This document shows, piece after piece, positions 1 to 5,251 of a stretch of 5,377 nucleotides of DNA. The notes beneath the pieces were generated by a model. The model worked only from the letters and a program-made list of their open reading frames with translations. It ran no database searches and was not told where the DNA came from. Position 1 is the stretch's first letter. Every line of letters starts with the position of its first letter. Location: assembly GCA_025996655.1 (NCBI GenBank), contig BNTO01000075.1, positions 1-5,377 of the forward strand, read 5' to 3'. A program made the translations under genes and the position numbers. This DNA comes from Alphaproteobacteria bacterium (GTDB lineage: Bacteria > Pseudomonadota > Alphaproteobacteria > BNTO01).

Positions 1-120
1 TTAAAGGGAAGAGTCCGGGCTGTTTCAAAGTATTTTAAAACGTTAGAAGAGGCTGTGAAGGTAAGTTGTTACAATATATCGGAGGAGATCGCAAAGATGC
101 AATATTTTCAGGCCGCTTAG
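1..120 (+). CDS. C-terminal end of an unidentified protein (partial, 39 codons)
   Basis: Frame 1 is open from the window edge to a TAG at 118-120, giving 39 residues that end ...EEIAKMQYFQAA. The piece is mixed basic and hydrophobic, and its middle (KYFKTLEEAVKV) would form an amphipathic helix. It has no motif I can name. The tail of a transposase is conceivable, but nothing specific supports that. Its stop codon directly abuts the stop of the convergent 49-codon ORF on the other strand, with no base between them and no terminator-like hairpin. The frame could be a chance opening, because only 120 bases are visible and the start lies outside the window. Coding is favoured by the ordinary amino acid composition. 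The segment at 7-30 resembles a stretch upstream of gatA (1037-1060). Confidence 0.4.
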   Translation, partial: LKGRVRAVSKYFKTLEEAVKVSCYNISEEIAKMQYFQAA

Positions 121-270
121 CTATACTTGGGTTAGGAGGCCGGTGTCCTTAGCAAATTCTGGGTGCTCGTTTTTCGATTCTGTAGCCAAGCCGTTTAAAA
201 AATCATGCCATCCCTTGTCTTTTCTTGGGTTCTTTGAAATTTCTCTGAAGGAATTATGCTGATGGTACAT
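121..270 (-). CDS. Small hypothetical protein, 49 aa
   Basis: On the - strand an ATG at 270-268 opens a 49-codon frame that ends in TAG at 123-121. The product starts MYHQHNSFREISKN, is hydrophilic and highly charged (KNPRKDKGWHDF, ESKNEHPEFAKD), and ends TGLLTQV. It has no signal peptide or membrane segment, and I do not recognise it. It lies 39 bases downstream of the 195-codon gene on the same strand and could be cotranscribed with it. Two frame-internal stops (at 310-312 and 292-294) separate it from that gene, so it is not a simple extension. The start is weak: the nearest purine-rich AGGGGAAGG lies roughly 25 bases upstream of the ATG, too far for a normal ribosome binding site. It may be a genuine small protein, the decayed tail of a larger gene, or a chance ORF. 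Confidence 0.35.
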   Translation of the reverse strand: MYHQHNSFREISKNPRKDKGWHDFLNGLATESKNEHPEFAKDTGLLTQV

Positions 271-309
271 TTTAAAGCAACGTGGTCCTAGTTACCTTCC
301 CCTTGTGTA

Positions 310-897
310 TCAGTTTTGCTTTTTAATCTTCAGAGCTTCGGTTTCTTCCAAGACACGTTTTATCAGTGGTCGAAGTTTTGGAGCGATGCTATAATTTCTA
401 CCTATCTTAATGTCGTTTTCGCGTTCAAAGGATAATCCCAAAACTTTGCTCGTATTCATTATAGTTTCAGCTACAGAACGTAGGGAAATCTCAGAGGTTG
501 AGGCATCAAGTTCTAAAATTTCTATTAATTTTTTTCCTGCCATAGGGTTTTGAATGCCCAAGGGCATCCAGTACATAAATTTCACAAGAGCACCTTGTTT
601 AGTAATTCTATTATATTGGATCCTAACCATCTTTTCGTAATCACGTTCCCAGGGACAATCGGTAGCTTGAACGATGACCTGCCCCCCCGTTTCTAGCTCT
701 TTCAAGCCGACTTCACCGGACAAGCTACTTTCGGGTGCGTAAGGTTCCACTTTGCACCCGAGCCGCTCAGAGAACTCTTCTGCCGTTTCGGGAAACTTTT
801 GACCTCTTGAAGTATCGTCCCAATCTTTTGATGCAGACATTTCTGAAGAACAAAAAATGGCCCCTAATCCCAACATAACATTTCTTAACTTCATCAT
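310..897 (-). CDS. Putative exported protein of unknown function, 195 aa
   Basis: The N-terminus has the shape of a Sec signal peptide: a basic start (MMKLRN), a hydrophobic core at about residues 7-18, and a small-residue cleavage region near SEMSAS at 18-23. The mature part is therefore likely periplasmic or secreted. C16 lies in AIFC, which is a poor lipobox, so a lipoprotein is less likely. The mature chain has only two cysteines, C48 (LGCKV) and C81 (TDCPW), which could form a disulfide after export. The middle (about 70-130) alternates hydrophobic and polar residues like beta strands, and the last 35 residues are helical and basic (RVLEETEALKIKKQN). I recognise no family. The tandem ATG ATG start is well supported by a TAAGGAG eight bases upstream and a TATAAT-containing promoter further up. 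It is divergent from gatA, which does not suggest a shared function. Confidence 0.75.
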   Translation of the reverse strand: MMKLRNVMLGLGAIFCSSEMSASKDWDDTSRGQKFPETAEEFSERLGCKVEPYAPESSLSGEVGLKELETGGQVIVQATDCPWERDYEKMVRIQYNRITKQGALVKFMYWMPLGIQNPMAGKKLIEILELDASTSEISLRSVAETIMNTSKVLGLSFERENDIKIGRNYSIAPKLRPLIKRVLEETEALKIKKQN

Positions 898-905
898 AAC
901 CTAAT

Positions 906-912
906 CTCCTTA
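906..912 (-). promoter_or_regulatory. Ribosome binding site of the 195-aa exported protein
   Basis: The - strand reads TAAGGAG here, eight bases before the first ATG at 897. This is the strongest Shine-Dalgarno sequence in the window and fixes the start at one of the two adjacent ATG codons (897 or 894), with the first at better spacing. Confidence 0.8.
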
Positions 913-956
913 AATAAAACGAAACACTTTTTTACAACAGCTATTTCGATATATTT

Positions 957-986
957 ATTATAGCTTTTGATTGGGGAATAATGCAA
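957..986 (-). promoter_or_regulatory. Sigma-70 type promoter for the 195-aa exported protein
   Basis: Read on the - strand, TTGCAT (986-981) and a perfect TATAAT (962-957) are separated by 18 bases. The -35 box matches the TTGACA consensus in only its first three positions. The -10 box is exact and lies in an AT-rich region. Transcription would begin near 950, giving a leader of about 50 bases that contains the TAAGGAG ribosome binding site. The assignment is from sequence pattern only. Confidence 0.5.
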
Positions 987-987
987 T

Positions 988-1167
988 ATGTTTTTCAAAA
1001 AAATAAAAAAACTTCAAAAAGAGTATCTTTTTGTCAGGACGCTCTCGGGCAGTTTCAAAGGTTATAAACTTATACAAGAAAGAGGGGAGGCTCTCTGTTT
1101 CTTTTGCAAGGATTATGTTAAGAAAAAGAGATCCTTAAAGAAAAAAGTTTGGCCTTGTGGAACGTGA
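988..1167 (+). CDS. Possible small basic protein, 59 aa, overlapping the gatA start
   Basis: ATG at 988 opens a 59-codon frame ending in TGA at 1165-1167, so it overlaps the GTG start of gatA by 11 bases in a different frame. The product is very basic (MFFKKIKKLQKEY at the start; VKKKRSLKKKVW near the end). It has three cysteines, two as CFFC at about residues 37-40 and one at about 57, a spacing that could suit metal binding but matches no family I know. It occupies the place where gatC is often found but shows none of the GatC sequence. Translational coupling into gatA would explain why gatA has a GTG start without a clear ribosome binding site. Against it, the only upstream purine run (GGGGA near 973-977) is slightly distant, and many lysines come from an A-rich tract. 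It may be a leader ORF or chance. Confidence 0.35.
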   Translation: MFFKKIKKLQKEYLFVRTLSGSFKGYKLIQERGEALCFFCKDYVKKKRSLKKKVWPCGT

Positions 1168-2623
1168 TGAATGGCGAAAGTTGAGCTTGCTTGAGGCTAA
1201 GCGTTTATTAGATTCGGGCCAAGTTGGCGCTTTGGAGCTTACGAATGCTTGTATTGAGGCCATGGAAGCAAGCCGAAATCTCAATATTTTTATTACAGAA
1301 ACGCCGGAGAACGCGCGGCTCCAAGCGCAAGAATCCGAAAAAAAATTAAAAAATAAAGAGGGTGGCGTTTTAGAAGGCATTCCCTTGGCCATTAAAGATC
1401 TTTATTGCACAAAAAATGTGCGCACAACAGCGGGTTCAAAGATTTTAGAAAATTTTGTGCCTCCTTACGAATCCACTGTGACGCAAAATCTTCTTGACGC
1501 TGGCGCCGTTTTTCTTGGCAAAACGAATTTGGATGAATTCGCGATGGGTTCGGCTAATATTACAAGCTTTTTCGGTCCCGTCATCAGCCCCATTCGAAGC
1601 ACACAAAACCCTGAAAAAAGTTTGGTTCCGGGCGGATCCTCGGGCGGGTCTGTGGCTGCTGTGGCTGCCCACATCGCTTTTGCGGCAACGGCGTCCGACA
1701 CAGGCGGCTCTATCCGTCAGCCCGCCTCCTTTACAGGCCTTGTTGGGATTAAACCAACCTACGGCTTATGTTCGCGCTACGGCATGGTGGCGTTTGCGTC
1801 TTCGCTGGATCAGGCTGGGCCCGTCGCCAAAACGGTGCGCGATGCGGCGCTTATGCTGAGTGTTATGGCAAGCTATGACGAAAAAGATTCCACCTCTTTA
1901 AAGGGGAATCGTCCGGATTATTTAAAAAATCTCAACCCTTCGGCGAAGAAATTGCGCATTGGGCTTCCTAAAGAATGTTTTGAAAATCTTTCGGATGAAC
2001 TCAAAGTTGTGCTGGAATCGAGTTGCCAAACTTTGCGGGATCTTGGCGCTGAGTTTGTGGATATTTCGTTGAGTATGCTCAAATATTCGCTGCCTTGCTA
2101 TTACATTATTGCTCCCGCCGAGGCCTCCTCCAATTTGGCGCGGTATGACGGCGTGCGCTATGGATTTCGCGCGGAAAATGTGGGAAACATTGCGGATTTA
2201 TACGCGGAAACGCGGCGCCTTGGCTTTGGAAAGGAAGTTCGGCGGCGCATTTTCATTGGAACGTACGTTTTGTCTCAAGGGAGCTATGAGGCGTATTATG
2301 TGATGGCGCAAAAAGTGCGCAGCAAAATTCGCCAGGAATTCGAAGAAACTTTTCAACGTGTGGATGTTATTCTTACGCCTACGGCGACTTGTGGGGCTTT
2401 TGGCGTGGAAGAAGGGCCGAAAATGAGTGCGGTGGATATGTATCTGAATGATATTTTTACGGTTTCCGCCAATATGGTGGGCATTCCGGGCATTTCTATT
2501 CCTGCAGGCACGACGCAGGACGGCCGCCCTCTTGGGATTCAATTTCTGGGCGCGCGCTTTTCAGAACAGACCCTTTTTAATGTTTCGGCGGCATTTGAGG
2601 ACGCGACGCGCTTAAAAAATTAG
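1157..2623 (+). CDS. gatA: Aspartyl/glutamyl-tRNA(Asn/Gln) amidotransferase subunit A (GatA)
   Basis: GatA is the glutaminase subunit of GatCAB. In the cytoplasm it hydrolyses glutamine and passes ammonia to GatB, which amidates Glu-tRNA(Gln) and/or Asp-tRNA(Asn). The 488 residues match the usual family length and show the amidase-signature fold throughout. The Ser-cisSer-Lys catalytic triad is intact: K80 in IPLAIKD, S161 in PGGSSGGS and S185 in DTGGSIRQPA. Further family blocks are GKTNLDEFAMGS (121-132), SSLDQAGP (215-222), APAEASSNLARYDG (319-332) and IPGISIPAG (443-451). GTG at 1157 is the first possible start after an in-frame TAA at 1136-1138. TTG at 1181 is an alternative just before the conserved LLEAKRLL region. 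No clear ribosome binding site precedes GTG, and the 59-codon ORF overlaps it. gatB follows on the same strand, probably cotranscribed. gatC is not adjacent. Confidence 0.97.
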   Translation: MERDEWRKLSLLEAKRLLDSGQVGALELTNACIEAMEASRNLNIFITETPENARLQAQESEKKLKNKEGGVLEGIPLAIKDLYCTKNVRTTAGSKILENFVPPYESTVTQNLLDAGAVFLGKTNLDEFAMGSANITSFFGPVISPIRSTQNPEKSLVPGGSSGGSVAAVAAHIAFAATASDTGGSIRQPASFTGLVGIKPTYGLCSRYGMVAFASSLDQAGPVAKTVRDAALMLSVMASYDEKDSTSLKGNRPDYLKNLNPSAKKLRIGLPKECFENLSDELKVVLESSCQTLRDLGAEFVDISLSMLKYSLPCYYIIAPAEASSNLARYDGVRYGFRAENVGNIADLYAETRRLGFGKEVRRRIFIGTYVLSQGSYEAYYVMAQKVRSKIRQEFEETFQRVDVILTPTATCGAFGVEEGPKMSAVDMYLNDIFTVSANMVGIPGISIPAGTTQDGRPLGIQFLGARFSEQTLFNVSAAFEDATRLKN

Positions 2624-2699
2624 GGTGGGTTAAAATTGAGGCAAGCACAAAATTAAGGCAGGGGTAAAAATTGGGCAGGCGCAGAATTGAGGCAGGAAA
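2615..2699 (+). repeat. Diverged 17-bp tandem repeat between gatA and gatB
   Basis: Four consecutive 17-base units lie head to tail: AAAATTGAGGCAAGCAC (2632), AAAATTAAGGCAGGGGT (2649), AAAAATTGGGCAGGCGC (2666) and AGAATTGAGGCAGGAAA (2683). The GGCA core recurs at 2640, 2657, 2674 and 2691, exactly every 17 bases. A more diverged fifth unit, AAAAATTAGGGTGGGTT (2615-2631), contains the last codon and stop of gatA. The block fills most of the intergenic space. Each unit carries a GAGG- or AAGG-like purine run resembling a ribosome binding site. Since 17 is not a multiple of three, gain or loss of a unit would shift any frame read through it, which argues against the upstream TTG start for gatB. 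Confidence 0.75.
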
Positions 2700-2722
2700 A
2701 CTTACAGCGGCAAGATTAGAAA

Positions 2723-2726
2723 AAGG
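2723..2726 (+). promoter_or_regulatory. Ribosome binding site deciding the gatB start
   Basis: AAGG within AAAAGGCGAAG lies seven bases before ATG 2734. It is moderate in strength but correctly spaced. It supports ATG 2734 over the in-frame TTG at 2671, which would sit inside the 17-bp repeats and add 21 residues unlike the family. Confidence 0.6.
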
Positions 2727-2733
2727 CGAAGCT

Positions 2734-4212
2734 ATGACAAAGAATCTTATTAAAGGAAAAACAGGACCTTGGGAAATTGTCATTGGTCTTGAAGTGCACG
2801 CGCAAATTTCTTCAAAATCAAAACTCTTCAGCGGTTCCGCCACTGAGGGCGACGGCGGCGCCAACTCGCGCGTGAATTTTTTTGATGCTGGCATGCCAGG
2901 GATGTTGCCGGTTGTCAACTCTTATTGTATTGATCAAGCCGTTCGCATGGGCTTTGGCATTCATGGAAAAATCAACAAAGTTTCGGTGTTCGATCGCAAA
3001 AATTATTTTTATCCCGACTTGCCGAGCGGCTACCAAATTTCGCAGTTTTTTTACCCCATTGTGACTCAGGGCTATATTAATATTGACGACGAAACCGGAC
3101 CGAAACGCATAGGCGTCACGCGGATTCATATGGAGCAGGACGCAGGCAAAAGTCAACATGATTTGGATCCGTCAAGAACGTGTATTGACCTGAATCGCTC
3201 GGGCATTGCTTTGATGGAAATTGTAACGGAGCCGGATATTCGCTCGGTGGCGCAGGCGGTCGCGGTGGCCAAGAAAATTCACACGCTTGCACAATACTTG
3301 GACGTTTGCGACGGCAATATGGAGCGCGGAAATTTTCGCATTGACGCCAACATTTCCCTCCATCGCCCCGACACCGCCTTTGGCACACGCGTGGAAATTA
3401 AAAATCTCAATTCCTTTCGTTTTATGCAGGCCGCTCTCAATTATGAGATAGATCTTCACCTCGAAACTCTTGAAAGCGGTGGGAAAATTTCGCAAGAGAC
3501 GCGCCTTTTTGACGCGGCCAAGGGAAAAACTTTTACGATGCGCGACAAGGAAGATGCTTGTGATTATCGTTATTTTCCGGATCCTGATTTGAATCCTGTG
3601 GTCTTGACAGAGGAGCGCATTGAGCGGCTTCGCCAAAGTTTGCCCGAATTGCCCGACGCAAAAAAAGAGCGCTACAAGACGGATCTTGGCCTGAGTGATT
3701 ATGACGCAACTTTTTTGGCCGAAGACCGCGCGCTTGGGGCGTTTTATGAAGAGGCCCTGGCTTACCCTGACTTTCCCGACAAAAAGGCGGCTCCCAAATT
3801 GGTGGCCCATTGGATGATGGGGGATATGGCAGCCCTTATGAACAAGGGGGACCGGGCGAGCGATGCGCTTTCCCTTGCGCCGCGGACTTTGGCGCAGCTG
3901 GTTCATTTCATTCAAGATGGCACGATTTCGGGAAAAATTGCCAAAACGGTTTTTGAAAAATTGTGGGAGGATCCGGCTCTTTCTGTTGTGGATATTGTCA
4001 AAAACATGAGGCTGCAACAGATTTCGGACGAAACCGAACTTCGCACGGCCATTGTAAAAATGCTTGCCGAACAGCAACATAATGTGGCGGAATATCGAAA
4101 CGGGAAAACGTCTTTGTTTGGCTTTTTTGTGGGCCAGACCATGAAAATTTTTCAAGGAAAAGCAAACCCCGCCAAAGTCAATGAGATTTTGCATCAAGAA
4201 TTGGATTCCTAA
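2734..4212 (+). CDS. gatB: Aspartyl/glutamyl-tRNA(Asn/Gln) amidotransferase subunit B (GatB)
   Basis: GatB activates the side-chain carboxylate of tRNA-bound Glu or Asp with ATP and transfers to it the ammonia delivered from GatA. From ATG 2734 the protein has 492 residues, normal for the family. The N-terminal kinase-like domain (about 13-300) shows WEIVIGLEVHAQ (13-24), GMPGMLPVVN (53-62), TRIHMEQDAGKSQHD (129-143), IDLNRSGIALMEIVTEPD (151-168), CDGNMERGNFRIDANIS (192-208), TRVEIKNLNSFRF (218-230) and DYRYFPDPDLNP (277-288). The helical middle and the C-terminal YqeY-like tRNA-binding domain follow, ending in AEYRNGKTSLFGFFVGQTMK (452-471) and GKANPAKVNEIL. No truncation or frameshift is visible. 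It lies 110 bases downstream of gatA with a repeat array between them and is presumably read from the same transcript. The next gene is convergent, with 30 bases between the stop codons. Confidence 0.97.
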   Translation: MTKNLIKGKTGPWEIVIGLEVHAQISSKSKLFSGSATEGDGGANSRVNFFDAGMPGMLPVVNSYCIDQAVRMGFGIHGKINKVSVFDRKNYFYPDLPSGYQISQFFYPIVTQGYINIDDETGPKRIGVTRIHMEQDAGKSQHDLDPSRTCIDLNRSGIALMEIVTEPDIRSVAQAVAVAKKIHTLAQYLDVCDGNMERGNFRIDANISLHRPDTAFGTRVEIKNLNSFRFMQAALNYEIDLHLETLESGGKISQETRLFDAAKGKTFTMRDKEDACDYRYFPDPDLNPVVLTEERIERLRQSLPELPDAKKERYKTDLGLSDYDATFLAEDRALGAFYEEALAYPDFPDKKAAPKLVAHWMMGDMAALMNKGDRASDALSLAPRTLAQLVHFIQDGTISGKIAKTVFEKLWEDPALSVVDIVKNMRLQQISDETELRTAIVKMLAEQQHNVAEYRNGKTSLFGFFVGQTMKIFQGKANPAKVNEILHQELDS

Positions 4213-4242
4213 GGGGCAGAGGGAAAGTACCCGTCAATTCTT

Positions 4243-5247
4243 CTAGTAAGTTAAATGTCTCATTTTTGCGTTATATTCGGGCAGGGTCAATCCTTCGAAA
4301 TAGAGCAGAGATTCTATTTTTGAGTCAGGAAAATTGTAAAAGCATGACACTCCCCCAACTCCATCCTTGTGACTCACGCAAGGTAAAAGCTCCTTAGCTA
4401 AAGCATAAGTAAAATCACTATGTCCAATATGAATCAAATCTTTACCTATCATCTTAAGTCCCATTATTTGGAGTATTTCACCATTGTTGTTCCAGCCTAC
4501 ATAGCCTGAAAGATTGTCTGTTAGCATCGGTTTCCCATTCATTTTTCTCATTAAGATGGACCAAAGTCGCTGATACCAAGGGGCCTCTTTAAGCGTATTA
4601 GCATCAAAACGCACGTACTCTGCATACTTTCGAGCAAAATACAATTTTAGGCCAAACCACTGTTTTGGGTTGTTTTGGAGGGATTCCCCTAGTGATGAAA
4701 CGAATTTTAGTTTTCTTACTTTCTTTTCTTTGTCCTTAAGCTGCTTGTTTAGGTCCTCAATTTCTTTTTTGAGCTGTTTTTCGAAATGGTTACAGTTCAT
4801 CTTGTCCGTATCGATTAGTTTGGCTTGAGAGCGGTTGTTCTCAGTGGCCATACCGATAAACTCGGCGCCCCAGCCTTCTCTCTGATAAGTCACGATCCGG
4901 CCTTGGGCATCCAGTATCTCTTGTCTAGAGACAGTAATATTGTTTCGGTTTTCCAGTAGTCTTCGTATATATTGAAAAATTCTACTCTCTCGTTCTTTGA
5001 GCATCTTGTGCTCTTCTTTATCTCCTTTGTCGTCATCAACTTGACTGTCCTCTTCCGTTATTAAAGAACTTTCTTCTTTTTCTCTCCCTTTTTCTTCGCT
5101 TTCTTTTTCCTTTATTGCAGAGCTTTTCTCTTTTTCCTTTTCTTTCCCGTCTTTTTCTCTCTCCTTTTGCTCCCCTTCCGTCATTGCCTCACTTGCTTCA
5201 CGGATATCCTTGCGGATTTTTTCTATTATTTTGACATCCTTCCTCAA
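4243..5247 (-). CDS. Lys/Glu-rich coiled-coil protein of unknown function, up to 334 aa
   Basis: I do not recognise a family. Residues about 22-82 are low-complexity Lys/Glu/Ser/Asp sequence (KEKEKEK, KEKESEEKGREKEES), likely disordered. Residues about 153-182 form a predicted coiled coil with hydrophobic heptad positions L159, I163, L166, L170, V177 and L180. The last 150 residues look globular, with aromatic-rich stretches (KQWFGLKLYFARKYAEYVRF at 195-214; EAPWYQRLW; SGYVGWNNNGEILQIMG). No signal peptide or membrane segment is present, so it is cytoplasmic or exported by a non-Sec route. The start is uncertain: TTG at 5247 is the only upstream candidate, because TAG at 5262-5260 closes the frame. 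ATG at 5184 would begin inside the charged region, and neither has a convincing ribosome binding site. The upstream gene stops four bases before TTG. The gene may be 5'-truncated or coupled to its neighbour. Its AT-rich, Lys-rich make-up differs from gatAB. Confidence 0.65.
   Translation of the reverse strand: MRKDVKIIEKIRKDIREASEAMTEGEQKEREKDGKEKEKEKSSAIKEKESEEKGREKEESSLITEEDSQVDDDKGDKEEHKMLKERESRIFQYIRRLLENRNNITVSRQEILDAQGRIVTYQREGWGAEFIGMATENNRSQAKLIDTDKMNCNHFEKQLKKEIEDLNKQLKDKEKKVRKLKFVSSLGESLQNNPKQWFGLKLYFARKYAEYVRFDANTLKEAPWYQRLWSILMRKMNGKPMLTDNLSGYVGWNNNGEILQIMGLKMIGKDLIHIGHSDFTYALAKELLPCVSHKDGVGGVSCFYNFPDSKIESLLYFEGLTLPEYNAKMRHLTY
5069..5179. repeat. Polypyrimidine/polypurine tract encoding the Lys/Glu-rich region
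   Basis: Over about 111 bases the + strand is almost entirely C and T, mostly runs such as CTTTTTCTCTC and TTTTTCCTTTTCTTTCCC, with only about ten purine interruptions. The mirror purine strand encodes the Lys/Glu blocks of the 334-codon gene. The tract is imperfectly repetitive (GAAAAAG-like units) rather than a clean tandem array. Length variation by slippage would be expected, but a shift would break the frame unless in multiples of three. Confidence 0.6.
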
Positions 5248-5251
5248 GTCT

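Noticed and set aside
931..961. Possible + strand promoter TTTACA (931-936) with TATTAT (956-961)
   Set aside because: The spacing of 19 bases is long, and the same bases form the better - strand TATAAT promoter. It could drive gatA but is too weak to list as a feature.
1031..1075. Possible gatA promoter: TTGTCA at 1031-1036 with TATAAA at 1063-1068 or TTATAC at 1070-1075
   Set aside because: The -35-like box matches 5 of 6, but the spacing to TATAAA is 26 bases and to TTATAC longer, outside the working range. No better-placed -10 is visible.
1076..1107. Hairpin AGAG...CTCT followed by a T-rich stretch upstream of gatA
   Set aside because: The stem is about four perfect pairs with low GC content and lies inside the possible 59-codon ORF. 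It is too weak to call as an attenuator or terminator.
1494..1859. Open frame of 121 codons on the + strand inside gatA, and several antisense frames within gatA
   Set aside because: They overlap the complete gatA frame, which contains the full catalytic triad. Their translations have no recognisable features.
2671..2733. In-frame TTG at 2671 as the start of gatB (21 extra residues)
   Set aside because: The extension lies in the 17-bp repeat array and is unlike known GatB N-termini. ATG 2734 has a correctly spaced AAGG.
3172..4197. A 341-codon open frame on the - strand, antisense to gatB
   Set aside because: It lies entirely within the unmistakable gatB coding sequence. Its translation is rich in Arg, His, Phe and Ile without domain structure, and it has no ribosome binding site. 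It is a by-product of gatB codon usage.
4213..4242. Bidirectional terminator between gatB and the convergent 334-aa gene
   Set aside because: The only inverted repeat is GGG-AAAGTA-CCC at 4221-4232, a three-pair stem without a T-tract. The 30-base gap has no room for a standard rho-independent terminator.
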